Shown one piece after another: positions 1 to 7,987 of a stretch of 61,803 bases of DNA (position 1 is the first letter of the stretch; each line of letters starts with the position of its first letter). Under the pieces are notes generated by a model, which saw only the letters and a program-made list of their open reading frames with translations, had not been told where the DNA came from and ran no database searches. The DNA comes from Chloroflexota bacterium (GTDB lineage: Bacteria > Chloroflexota > Dehalococcoidia > Dehalococcoidales > JACQON01): the NCBI GenBank assembly GCA_016202545.1, contig JACQON010000009.1, forward strand, positions 1-61,803, read 5' to 3'. A program made the translations under genes and the position numbers.

Positions 1-141
1 CCCGCCGAGCCGCCATGCTTGCCGATGTTGCCGGTCATGGCCTCCAGGGTGATGGCCATGCGGTGGAACTGCTCGCCGAAGGATGTCCGGCCCGGGGCAT
101 AGCCCTGGATGAGGGCAGCGGGCTTGGTGGTGGCGTAGCTC
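1..141. repeat. Direct terminal repeat, left copy
   Basis: Bases 1-141 are identical to 61663-61803 (constant offset of 61,662). The repeat lies inside a molybdopterin oxidoreductase reading frame, and 61,662 is a multiple of three, so closing the ends keeps the frame. A 141-base overlap is what a de Bruijn assembler run at k=141 leaves on a contig that closes on itself. A genuine 141-bp duplication is the alternative. Confidence 0.97.
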
Positions 142-1034
142 CTGGCGATATCTATGATTGAAGAGGCGGGTACGCCGGTGATAACTTCCGCCCACTGCGG
201 TGTTTTGGTGGTGCCGTCACTTCTGCCCAGGATGTAGTCCTTGAAGAGGTCGAAGCCGGTGGTGTACTTATCCAGGTAGGCCCGGTCGTGGAGGTTTTCG
301 GTGATGATGACGTAGGCCATGGCTGCCAGCATGGCGGCATCGGTGCCCGGCCTGATAGGTATCCACGGGGCGTTGAGGGACTTGGCGGTCTCGGTATGGA
401 TAGGGTCGATGCAGATGATATTGATGCCGGCTTTCCCGGCCCGGGAGAGGTAGTGGAAAGTGCCGGTGCCCTGGATGGTGTCCCTAGGGTTGCATCCCCA
501 CAGGATGATGAGGCGGGAGTTTAGCAGGTCATCCCTCTCATTGGCGTCCACCGGGAACTTCCAGAAGCCCTTGCCTGAGCCCAGGGTATGCCGGGAGGCG
601 AACGCCAGGCCCTCAAAAGAGGTGACGCTCCACAGCTCCACGCATCCGCCGAACAGGTTAAACAGCCGCTCGCCGGGTCCGAAATACGTTCCATATAGCT
701 GGCCAAGCTCTCCGCCGAGGGTGTTCAGCAGGAAGGCGGAGTTGCCGTGAGTGTTCTTAATCTGCTTCATCCTGGTGGCGATGGCGTCCAGGGCCTCATC
801 CCAGGAGACACGCTCGAACTTGCCGTCGCCCTTTTCGCCGGTTCGTTTCAAGGGGTATTTCAGCCGGTCGGGGGAGCTAAATCTCTCGTGGTAGTAAAGC
901 CCCCTGACGCAGGCTTTTAGCTCCGGGTCGGCCACGGTGGTCACTCTGGTGATTTGGCCGTCTTTGACGTGGACCTTGAGGACGCAGTTCCCACCGCAGT
1001 CATGAGGGCAGCCAGTGGAAATAACTTCAGCCAT
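1..1034 (-). CDS. Molybdopterin oxidoreductase (DMSO-reductase family), N-terminal part
   Basis: This is the N-terminal 344 residues of a Mo/W-bis-MGD enzyme that runs off the left end. It begins at ATG 1034 behind a strong AAGGAGG site. There is no Tat or Sec signal, so it is probably cytoplasmic. The start carries a [4Fe-4S] motif C9-x3-C13-x3-C17-x24-C42, followed by the usual molybdopterin domain and, near the window edge, a conserved GNIGKHGG segment. The CPHDCGGNC opening resembles DmsA-type anaerobic reductases. No DmsB or DmsC partner is adjacent. The rest lies at 60558-61803; joined across the terminal repeat the protein would be 712 residues, a normal length. The substrate is unknown. 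Confidence 0.92.
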   Translation of the reverse strand, partial: MAEVISTGCPHDCGGNCVLKVHVKDGQITRVTTVADPELKACVRGLYYHERFSSPDRLKYPLKRTGEKGDGKFERVSWDEALDAIATRMKQIKNTHGNSAFLLNTLGGELGQLYGTYFGPGERLFNLFGGCVELWSVTSFEGLAFASRHTLGSGKGFWKFPVDANERDDLLNSRLIILWGCNPRDTIQGTGTFHYLSRAGKAGINIICIDPIHTETAKSLNAPWIPIRPGTDAAMLAAMAYVIITENLHDRAYLDKYTTGFDLFKDYILGRSDGTTKTPQWAEVITGVPASSIIDIARSYATTKPAALIQGYAPGRTSFGEQFHRMAITLEAMTGNIGKHGGSA

Positions 1035-1064
1035 CTTAGCCTCCTTGAGCAGACCTTAGCCGCA

Positions 1065-1094
1065 ATGATAGCAGAGTCGGCGCTGGCTTGACAA
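1065..1094 (-). promoter_or_regulatory. Predicted sigma70 promoter for the molybdopterin oxidoreductase
   Basis: On the minus strand TTGTCA (1094-1089) and TATCAT (1070-1065) are separated by 18 bases. Each box matches five of six consensus bases. The start would fall about 25 bases before the ATG at 1034. The -35 box overlaps that of the plus-strand promoter at 1088. Confidence 0.6.
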
Positions 1095-1118
1095 GGGGAT
1101 GGGGGAAGGCTTTATTAT
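1088..1118 (+). promoter_or_regulatory. Predicted promoter for the rightward dehydrogenase operon
   Basis: A consensus TTGACA at 1088-1093 is followed by TTTATTATAG at 1111-1120. This gives a -10 of TTTATT at spacing 17, or TATTAT at spacing 19. A second TTTATTATA follows about 20 bases later. The -35 overlaps the -35 of the divergent minus-strand promoter. Confidence 0.5.
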
Positions 1119-1203
1119 AGAGAGGTTTTGTTTTATTATAAAGTGGGTTTGCTGTGAGCCGGTACAGGGTGTATTATTTTATGTTACAAGGAGGATGCCC
1201 CTG

Positions 1204-1473
1204 ATGACGGAAGATGCATATATCTGTAGGTGCGAGGAGATTACCGGGGACGAGATTATGGCTGCTATCAGGCAGGGGGCGCGGAGCATTGATGCGGTGA
1301 AGAGGAGGACATCGGCCTGCATGGGGCTGTGTCAGGGCAGGTCTTGTGAGCGGCTCATCGTGCGCCTCATCAGTCAAGAAACGGGCTTGCCCATCCCTGA
1401 CATTGCGCTGATGACGCGGCGTCCCCCGGTGAGGCCCATCCCCATTTCGGCTCTAGGAGGTGAACGTACCTAA
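1204..1473 (+). CDS. BFD-like [2Fe-2S] protein, dehydrogenase small subunit
   Basis: An 89-residue protein with a bacterioferritin-associated-ferredoxin fold (Fer2_BFD). Cysteines occur as C-R-C near the start and as C-M-G-L-C-Q-G-R-S-C around residues 37-46. Such proteins carry electrons in multi-subunit amino-acid dehydrogenases (archaeal proline dehydrogenase PdhX, HcnABC-like enzymes). The frame is open from 1099, but ATG 1204 has AAGGAGG nine bases upstream and gives the expected domain start; ATG 1195 sits directly on that site. The stop touches the next start (TAA then ATG 1474), so it is coupled to the DAO-type subunit. Confidence 0.85.
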   Translation: MTEDAYICRCEEITGDEIMAAIRQGARSIDAVKRRTSACMGLCQGRSCERLIVRLISQETGLPIPDIALMTRRPPVRPIPISALGGERT

Positions 1474-2646
1474 ATGGAGAAAGAGGCGGAAGTAGTAATC
1501 ATCGGGGCGGGGATAGCCGGGCTTACCACGGCGTACTATCTGGCCCAACTGGGGAAAAAGGACGTGGTGGTGCTGGAGAAGCGGGAAATAGGCTGCATGG
1601 CGTCAGGGACAAATGCGGCGCTGGTATCGGCAGTATCCCCGGCTTACGGGACTGGCCCCGAGAGCGATTCCATGATAAAGATGGGGCTGTTCGCCAACGA
1701 TGAGTACGAGCGATTTCATAACCAGTGGGGGTATGACCTGGAGTTCGAGAGGTGCGGAAGCCTGGTGCTGACCGAGACCGAAGAGCTATTCGAGAAAAGG
1801 AAGTCCTACGTTGACCTTCGCCATAAACAGGGGGTAACTTCCATCAGGTTGATACACCGGGACGAGCTTTTCGAGCTGGAGCCAAACTTGGCCCCCGACC
1901 TGTACGGAGCGGAGTTCCGCCCCTTTGCCGGGCATATCATGGTGATGTACTTCATGTGCGCCCTGGGTGACAAACTGAGGGAGTCAGGCATAAGAATTTA
2001 TGAATACACCCCCGCCATAGCTATAAAGACGGAGGGAGGCCGGGTAAAATCCGTGGTCACTCCCCAGGGTGAGATAAAGGCGAAGTACGTGGTGAACGCC
2101 GCCGGTATTGCCGCGCCCTCCATAGGGGAAATGGTGGGGATAAAAATACCCATCGACCCCAACAGGGAGCAAATGCTGGTCACCGAGGAAATGCCCAGGA
2201 TTATAAGTCATCCGCTTCTGAGCGCCAGCTACTTCACCGACCTTGATAGGACTGGAGGCGTCAACGAGACAAAAGCCTTCGCCTGCAATCCGCAAAAGAA
2301 GGGGAACATACTGCTGGTCGGAGTCAACGACTTCGTGGGCGAAGACCGCAGGATATCCCTCCGGGCCTTTTACGCCGTGCCCGAGCTTGCATCGCGGTAT
2401 ATCCCGATGCTGAAGACCCAGAACGTGCACATTATCAGGGGCTACGCCAATTTCTATGTCCACACCCCTGATTCCATGCCAATAATGGGGAAGGTTGACG
2501 GCCTGGAGGGCTTTATCATCGTCGGTGGCCTCTGCGATATTGGCATGACCCTCGGCGCCGGAGTGGGGAAGTGCATTGCCGAGTTGATTTACTATGGCGA
2601 GTCCTCCATCCCCATTCAGTATTTCAGTCTATCAAGGTTTAACTGA
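1474..2646 (+). CDS. DAO-family FAD-dependent amine/amino-acid dehydrogenase
   Basis: A 390-residue flavoprotein of the D-amino-acid-oxidase family (HcnC, proline dehydrogenase beta, sarcosine oxidase beta). The N-terminus has the dinucleotide motif GAGIAGLTTAYYLAQLG and an acidic ribose-binding strand end (VVVLEK). A C-terminal GLCDIGMTLGAGVGK segment is the usual second FAD contact. The family oxidises secondary or primary amines such as proline, glycine or opines at the C-N bond. It lies in an operon with BFD, 2Fe-2S, FAD/NAD and ferredoxin partners, which points to a complex passing electrons to an acceptor other than oxygen. The substrate is undetermined. Confidence 0.85.
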   Translation: MEKEAEVVIIGAGIAGLTTAYYLAQLGKKDVVVLEKREIGCMASGTNAALVSAVSPAYGTGPESDSMIKMGLFANDEYERFHNQWGYDLEFERCGSLVLTETEELFEKRKSYVDLRHKQGVTSIRLIHRDELFELEPNLAPDLYGAEFRPFAGHIMVMYFMCALGDKLRESGIRIYEYTPAIAIKTEGGRVKSVVTPQGEIKAKYVVNAAGIAAPSIGEMVGIKIPIDPNREQMLVTEEMPRIISHPLLSASYFTDLDRTGGVNETKAFACNPQKKGNILLVGVNDFVGEDRRISLRAFYAVPELASRYIPMLKTQNVHIIRGYANFYVHTPDSMPIMGKVDGLEGFIIVGGLCDIGMTLGAGVGKCIAELIYYGESSIPIQYFSLSRFN

Positions 2647-2678
2647 CGCCGCCAGCCGGAGAAGGAGATAGCAAGCGG

Positions 2679-4028
2679 ATGAAAGAGGAGAAGCGGGCAG
2701 AGCTGCGTAAGAAGGTGTTTGAGGCCTACATGCAGAAAACGCCCCGCTCCAGGCAGCTTTATGACCGGGCATGCCAGAGCTTGCTTGGCGGCGTCTCCGG
2801 TGGCGGGAGGTTCTATGACCCGTACCCCACCTATATGACGCACGGCAGGGGAAGCAAGACTTATGACGTTGATGGCAATGAGTACATAGACTGCCGTGGC
2901 AGCGCCGGCCCGCTGCTCCTGGGCCACTGCCATCCTGAGGTGATGGAGGCGGTGAAAAGGGAACTTGACCGGGGGCTGCTCCTGCAGAACCCTGAGCTGG
3001 TGGTTGAATGCGCCGAGCTGCTTCAAGAGATAGTGCCCTGCGCTGAAAAGGTAAGATTTATCAATACCGGCAGTGAGGCGATGCTGGCAGTGGTGAGGAT
3101 TGCCAGAGGCCATACCAGGAAGAACAAAATCATCAAGTTCTACGGCCACTACCATGGGCAGGATGACCAGTTCCTGGTCGCCACGTCCAATATGAAGCCT
3201 GAGCCGACCTCGGCCGGCGTTCCCGCCGAGCACCTGGCAAACGTGGTGCTGCTGAAGTATAACGATATAGACGCGGTCAGGCGCAAGCTTGACGAGGACA
3301 AGGACATCGCCGCCGTGGTGCTGGACCCCCAGATGAACATGGGGGGCATATGGCCGCCTTCCGTCGAGTATATGCAGGAGCTGCGGAAGCTAACCCAGGA
3401 GCGCGGTGTGGTCCTGGTATTTGATGAGGTCATCACCGGCTTCAGGATGGCCCTTGGCGGCGCCCAGGAATACTATGGCGTAGTACCTGACCTGGCCGTG
3501 TACGCCAAAGGCCTGGCCGCAGGGGGAAAGCTGGCAGCCATTGCTGGAAAGGAGGCGGTTATGAATGCCGTCGGTGGCGGGCCTCTGGCGCGCCAGAAGG
3601 CGGTGTTCCAATCAGGCACTTATAATGATTGTACCGAAGGCCTGGCTGCGGCTATAGCCACCATGAAGGTGCTCAAGAAGCTGAACCAGCAGGGCGAATA
3701 CCGGAGGTTCCACGGGCGGTGTGCCAGGCTTAAGGCGGGCGTTGAGCAGGCTTTCAGGCAGCGGGGAATAGGCGTTACCATGAACAACGGCTTTGGATTC
3801 CTCCGCTTGTGGCTTACTGACCTGCCGCCCAGCTTTGAGACCTACTGCGCCATAGAGCAGCCGTTGCTCTATCCGTTCCTGCTGAGCTTGCTGCCCGAGG
3901 GCGTCTTCATATTTCCTACCATTGCCAATTTTATCCTGTCCTTCGCCCATACCGATGAAGACATCGAGGCGATAATCAACGCCGTTGGTTCCAGCCTGGA
4001 CAGGTATTACTTCAAGGAAGCGTGGTGA
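2679..4028 (+). CDS. Class III PLP aminotransferase, glutamate-1-semialdehyde-aminomutase-like
   Basis: A 449-residue fold-type I PLP enzyme. The cofactor aspartate lies in VFDEVITGFR, and the Schiff-base lysine is probably the one in VYAKGLAAGG. NTGSEAMLAVVRIAR is the phosphate-cup region. Class III members include glutamate-1-semialdehyde aminomutase and omega-amino-acid transaminases. Placement inside an amine-oxidising operon, away from haem genes, favours a catabolic transaminase that makes an aldehyde or oxo acid over tetrapyrrole synthesis. It starts 32 bases after the DAO subunit with AAGGAGATAG upstream. About 100 non-coding bases separate it from the next gene. Confidence 0.85.
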   Translation: MKEEKRAELRKKVFEAYMQKTPRSRQLYDRACQSLLGGVSGGGRFYDPYPTYMTHGRGSKTYDVDGNEYIDCRGSAGPLLLGHCHPEVMEAVKRELDRGLLLQNPELVVECAELLQEIVPCAEKVRFINTGSEAMLAVVRIARGHTRKNKIIKFYGHYHGQDDQFLVATSNMKPEPTSAGVPAEHLANVVLLKYNDIDAVRRKLDEDKDIAAVVLDPQMNMGGIWPPSVEYMQELRKLTQERGVVLVFDEVITGFRMALGGAQEYYGVVPDLAVYAKGLAAGGKLAAIAGKEAVMNAVGGGPLARQKAVFQSGTYNDCTEGLAAAIATMKVLKKLNQQGEYRRFHGRCARLKAGVEQAFRQRGIGVTMNNGFGFLRLWLTDLPPSFETYCAIEQPLLYPFLLSLLPEGVFIFPTIANFILSFAHTDEDIEAIINAVGSSLDRYYFKEAW

Positions 4029-4127
4029 ATCTAAGGACTGTTCAAAAGGGATGGAAAGCGTAAAATCTGAAGCTAAAATCGAAGCCTTTGAAAATCGAAT
4101 GGCCTTAATCTTAAGAAAGGGGGTAAC

Positions 4128-4436
4128 ATGCGAATCTTAGACCACCCTATACTGGGGAAGCTTGAGCCGAGAAAGACGGTCAGGATAGAGGTGGACGGGA
4201 AGCCGATTGAAGCCCTGGAAGGTGAGCCGATAGCCGCAGCGCTGGTTGCTCACGGGATAAAGACATTCCGCTATACCAGGAGGTTCAATAAACCGAGGGG
4301 TATATTCTGCGCCATCGGGCAATGCACCGACTGCGTCATGGTGGTGAACGGGATTCCCAACACCCGGACGTGCATTACTACGGTAGAGGACGGCATGAAA
4401 GTGGAGACACAGCACGGGCTGGGAAGGAGACAGTGA
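4128..4436 (+). CDS. [2Fe-2S] ferredoxin-like subunit (HcnA / sarcosine-oxidase-alpha N-terminal type)
   Basis: A 102-residue protein of the Fer2_4 type. The cluster ligands are seen in CAIGQCTDC followed by a later RTCITT cysteine, giving C-x4-C-x2-C...C. It corresponds to the N-terminal domain of heterotetrameric sarcosine oxidase alpha or to HcnA. The preceding EVDGKPIEALEGEPIAAAL is characteristic of the fold. GAAAGGGGG precedes ATG 4128. The stop is one base from the next ATG (4438), so the two proteins are probably made together. It is an electron-transfer subunit of the dehydrogenase complex. Confidence 0.85.
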   Translation: MRILDHPILGKLEPRKTVRIEVDGKPIEALEGEPIAAALVAHGIKTFRYTRRFNKPRGIFCAIGQCTDCVMVVNGIPNTRTCITTVEDGMKVETQHGLGRRQ

Positions 4437-4437
4437 G

Positions 4438-5544
4438 ATGGAATGTGAATTTGCCGTAGTTGGCGCCGGGCCGGCCGGCTTGAGCGCGGCTATTGAAGCG
4501 GCTAAGGCCGGTGCCAGGACGGCGGTCATTGACGAGAATGCCAAGCCCGGAGGGCAACTGTTCAAGCAAATCCATAAGTTCTTCGGCGGCAAAGAGCACC
4601 GGGCAGGGACCCGGGGCATAGACATCGGCAACCGGCTGCTGGAGGAAGCCAGAAATGCCGGCGTTGAGGTAGTGCTGAACACCGCGGTGTGGGGTATATT
4701 CGATGACGGTAACGTGGTGTGCCTGTACAGCCGTGGCAAAGTGCAGGAGTTGCATGCCAAAAAGATACTGCTCGCCACCGGGGCATCAGAAAATCCCCTG
4801 TCCTTCCCCGGCCATACGCTGCCTGGAGTCCTGGGGGCGGGCGCTGCCCAGACCATGGTAAACCTGCACCGCGTATCGGTCGGCGAGAGGGTGCTGATGA
4901 TAGGCTCGGGCAATGTGGGGCTGATAGTATCCTATCAGCTTATGCAGGCCGGAGCCACCGTGGTGGCGGTGGTGGAGGTCCTGCCCAAGATAGGCGGGTA
5001 TGGAGTCCACGCCAGCAAGATAGCCCGCCTGGGTATTCCCATCCTCACCTCTCACACTGTGAAGGAGGTGCGTGGGCATGGCAAGGTGGAAGCGGCTACC
5101 GTGGCCAAGGTGGACTCGAAGTTCCAGACGATAGCCGGCACCGAGCGGGACTTTGACGTGGATACGGTGTGCATTGCCGTGGGGCTGAGCCCCCTGGCGG
5201 AGCTGGCCTGGATGTGCGGCTGTGATTTTATGTACATTCCCGAAATGGGAGGCTATGTCCCCGTCCATGACGAGAATATGGAGACCACTATTCCCGGGAT
5301 ATACGTTGCCGGCGATGCCGCCGGGATTGAGGAGGCGGCCACAGCCATGGTGGACGGCGCCTTGGCCGGGCTGGCCGTGGCTCAATCGCTGGGCCATCTG
5401 AGCCGGGAGAAATTCCAGGAGTTGAAGGCTGACAGGCTCAAGAGCGCTGAGGTTTTCAGGCAAAGGCGGTTTGAATTCAGGAAAGCAGCTAAGGTAAAAT
5501 TAACGGGGAAGGAGAGGAGGGTGAGACAATGGCTGAAGGGTTAA
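4438..5544 (+). CDS. FAD/NAD(P)-dependent oxidoreductase subunit (HcnB / PdhA-like)
   Basis: A 368-residue pyridine-nucleotide-disulfide-oxidoreductase-type flavoprotein. It has an FAD motif at the N-terminus (VVGAGPAGLSAAIEA), a second nucleotide motif near residue 160 (GSGNVGLIVSYQL), and the GIYVAGDAAG segment that closes the FAD site. Homologues form the NAD(P)H- or dye-reducing subunit of proline dehydrogenase and HCN-synthase complexes. The last 16 bases overlap the start of the ferredoxin gene at 5529. Together with 1204, 1474, 4128 and 5529 it makes a plausible five-subunit complex. Confidence 0.86.
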   Translation: MECEFAVVGAGPAGLSAAIEAAKAGARTAVIDENAKPGGQLFKQIHKFFGGKEHRAGTRGIDIGNRLLEEARNAGVEVVLNTAVWGIFDDGNVVCLYSRGKVQELHAKKILLATGASENPLSFPGHTLPGVLGAGAAQTMVNLHRVSVGERVLMIGSGNVGLIVSYQLMQAGATVVAVVEVLPKIGGYGVHASKIARLGIPILTSHTVKEVRGHGKVEAATVAKVDSKFQTIAGTERDFDVDTVCIAVGLSPLAELAWMCGCDFMYIPEMGGYVPVHDENMETTIPGIYVAGDAAGIEEAATAMVDGALAGLAVAQSLGHLSREKFQELKADRLKSAEVFRQRRFEFRKAAKVKLTGKERRVRQWLKG

Positions 5545-6026
5545 TAATTACTGGCGTGCTATCCAAAGAGGAGCTTTCCCGGCTGCCGGGAATGCCGTCT
5601 GAGGAAAGGTTAAAGGAGGGGGCGGTGGTGGTGATTGAGTGCGCTGAGGAGATTCCGTGTAACCCCTGTGAATCGGCCTGCCGTCAAGGGGCCATCATGA
5701 TTGGGGAGAACATCAATGCCATACCCGCTTTGACCGGTGACCTGTGCACGGCCTGCGGGCTGTGTATTGCCGCCTGCCCCGGGCAGGCTATATTCATCGT
5801 TGACATGACCTATTCTGATACGGAAGCAGTGGTCCAGCTTCCCTATGAGTTTCTGCCGCTACCGGGGAGGGGGGCAACGGTGAAGTGCCTTAACCGGCAG
5901 GGTGAGGTGGTGTCATCGGGGAGGGTAGTCAAGGTGGTCAACCCGAAAAGCTACGACAGGACGCCGGTGGTGTGGGTAGCGGTTCCCAAAGAGCTTGCCA
6001 TGGAAGTGAGGGCAATAAGGCTTTAG
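5529..6026 (+). CDS. 4Fe-4S ferredoxin-type subunit of the dehydrogenase complex
   Basis: A 165-residue protein. Near residue 45 it has a C-x2-C-x3-C set (CNPCESAC), then a full CTACGLCIAACPGQA motif near residues 75-88, so one or two [4Fe-4S] clusters are likely. The C-terminal half is a small beta-rich domain of unknown role. Its place directly after the HcnB-like subunit matches the ferredoxin subunit PdhF of archaeal proline dehydrogenases. It overlaps the upstream gene by 16 bases. It probably passes electrons from the flavoproteins to a soluble ferredoxin or to the AOR-linked pool. Confidence 0.8.
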   Translation: MAEGLIITGVLSKEELSRLPGMPSEERLKEGAVVVIECAEEIPCNPCESACRQGAIMIGENINAIPALTGDLCTACGLCIAACPGQAIFIVDMTYSDTEAVVQLPYEFLPLPGRGATVKCLNRQGEVVSSGRVVKVVNPKSYDRTPVVWVAVPKELAMEVRAIRL

Positions 6027-6080
6027 AGCCGCGCTCGCATTTTCGGCGTCAGAAGAACTTTCAAAAGGAGGCTTTTGGCA

Positions 6081-7898
6081 ATGTACGGGTGGATGGGCAA
6101 GATACTGAGGGTAAATTTAAGCAGCGGCAAGATTTCGACTGAAGAGTTAGAGCCGAAGCTGGCCAGGGATTTTATCGGCGGGCTGGGACTGGGGGCCAAG
6201 TACCTCTACGACGAGATTGACCCGAACATAGACCCGCTTAGCCCGGACAACAAGCTGATACTCGCCACTGGACCGGCGACAGGTACCGGCGCTCAAGGTG
6301 CCACCAGATATGAAGCTGTCACCAAATCGCCTTTGACCGGGGCGGTCGCTGCGGCAAGCTCATCCGGTTTCTGGCCCTCCCAGTTCAAGTTCACTGGCCA
6401 TGATGTGCTCATTATTGAGGGCAAAGCCAGGGAGCCGGTTTATCTCTGGATACAGGATGGCAAAGCCGAACTGAGGCCGGCGGCGAAGATTTGGGGCAGT
6501 ACCGTGTCCCAAACTCAGGAAGCGGTCCGTGCTGAGACCGACCCCAAGGCCAGGGTTCTTTCCATCGGCCCGGCCGGCGAGAGGCTGGTGCGCTTTGCCT
6601 GTATCATGAATGACGAGGGTTGCGCCGCAGGGCGTTCCGGGGTGGGCGCCATAATGGGGTCAAAGAATCTAAAAGCGGTGGGGGTAAAGGGTTCTAAAAA
6701 GATAGTTGTAGCCGATGAGGCTAAGCTCAAAAAGGCGGCTGAAGATGGGCGGGCACTGCTGCCCAAGCCGTGGCTCTTTTCCCAGTATGGCACCCCCTTT
6801 GCGGTAACATTTGCCAACAATATCGGCGTATTTCCGACGCGGAACTGGCAAGCAAACGTGTTTGAAGGTGCTGACAAGCTCGGCAGCGAAGAGGTGCAAA
6901 AAGTCACTGTCAAGCATAGCTCCTGCTACCGCTGTTGGGTGGGTTGTGGCTTGATAACCAAGACCACTGACCCGAAATTTGCCGGCGAAGGTCATGGGCC
7001 GGAATATGAGGGAATAGGCAGCCTTGGCTCGGGTTGCGGAGTTGACAACGTAGCCGCGGTGATAAAGGCGTACCAGCTTTGTAATGAGCTGGGCATGGAT
7101 GTAATAAGCTGCGGCTATACCATATCCTGCGCTATGGAGCTATCGGAAAGAGGATTCCTGCCTGAAAAAGACGCCGGCATAAGGCTAAGATTCGGTGATG
7201 CCGAAGCCATGGTCAGACTGGTTGAGCAGACGGCTTACCGAGAGGGCTTTGGCGACCTTATTGCCGAGGGCTCGTACAGGTTGGCGAAAAAGTACGGCCA
7301 TCCTGAGCTTTCTATGTCGGTTAAAAAGCAGGAATGCCCGGCCTGGGACCCGCGTGGTCTGCAGGGCCTGGGGCTGGGCTATGCGGTGTCACCAACTGGC
7401 GCCTCGCATATGCGGAGCGAGATGGAGAATGCCGAGGGGCTGGGCATTGAGATACAGCTTATGGCGCGCCTTGGTTACGGGGGAAAGGTAGACAGGTTTG
7501 CTACCAACGGCAAGGCGGCCTACACCATGGTCATGGAAAATAACAAAGCCACCGTTGATTCCATGGGTATCTGCAGCCCTCTTTCCCCCTACCGTATCGG
7601 CTTAAATGCGATATATGAGCTGGAAGCGATTACCGGGGTTGACTACGGAGTTGAGGGGTGGATGAAGACCGGGGAGAGGATATGGAACGTAATGAGGCTA
7701 TTCAATCTAAAGGCAGGGCTTACCGCTAAAGACGATACCCTGCCCAAGAGGTTGCTTGAAGAGCCGACGCTTGAAGGGCCATCAAAGGGCCATGTCGTTA
7801 AATTGGCCGAGATGCTGCCCGAGTACTATCGGCTGAGAGGCTGGGATAGCGAGGGCAGGCCGACTCCGGAGAAGCTGAAGGAACTGGGCCTGGCTTAG
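6081..7898 (+). CDS. Tungsten aldehyde:ferredoxin oxidoreductase (AOR)
   Basis: A 605-residue enzyme of the AOR family, which oxidises aldehydes to carboxylic acids at a W-bis-pyranopterin and reduces ferredoxin. The [4Fe-4S] ligands are C282-x2-C285-x3-C289 and C498. Pterin-binding motifs are LGMD (first) and DSMGIC (second). GPAGERLVRFACI and GSKNLKAVGVKG are typical of the N-terminal domain. ATG 6081 is preferred: AAAGGAGG lies nine bases upstream, while an in-frame TTG at 6075 is too close. It follows the amine dehydrogenase/transaminase operon by 54 bases, suggesting it consumes the aldehyde that operon makes. Confidence 0.92.
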   Translation: MYGWMGKILRVNLSSGKISTEELEPKLARDFIGGLGLGAKYLYDEIDPNIDPLSPDNKLILATGPATGTGAQGATRYEAVTKSPLTGAVAAASSSGFWPSQFKFTGHDVLIIEGKAREPVYLWIQDGKAELRPAAKIWGSTVSQTQEAVRAETDPKARVLSIGPAGERLVRFACIMNDEGCAAGRSGVGAIMGSKNLKAVGVKGSKKIVVADEAKLKKAAEDGRALLPKPWLFSQYGTPFAVTFANNIGVFPTRNWQANVFEGADKLGSEEVQKVTVKHSSCYRCWVGCGLITKTTDPKFAGEGHGPEYEGIGSLGSGCGVDNVAAVIKAYQLCNELGMDVISCGYTISCAMELSERGFLPEKDAGIRLRFGDAEAMVRLVEQTAYREGFGDLIAEGSYRLAKKYGHPELSMSVKKQECPAWDPRGLQGLGLGYAVSPTGASHMRSEMENAEGLGIEIQLMARLGYGGKVDRFATNGKAAYTMVMENNKATVDSMGICSPLSPYRIGLNAIYELEAITGVDYGVEGWMKTGERIWNVMRLFNLKAGLTAKDDTLPKRLLEEPTLEGPSKGHVVKLAEMLPEYYRLRGWDSEGRPTPEKLKELGLA

Positions 7899-7923
7899 TG
7901 TCCCGGCGCGGCATGGGGGTCTC

Positions 7924-7953
7924 TTGACTTACATGCCGGAGAAGTAGTATAAA
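7924..7953 (+). promoter_or_regulatory. Predicted promoter upstream of the DAPDH-like gene
   Basis: TTGACT (7924-7929) and TATAAA (7948-7953) are 18 bases apart, each five of six to consensus. Transcription would begin about 30 bases before the ATG at 7988. This suggests a transcription unit separate from the first AOR. Confidence 0.55.
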
Positions 7954-7987
7954 AGGTAATTCGTCGACTTCTTAAGAGGGGGAAGAT

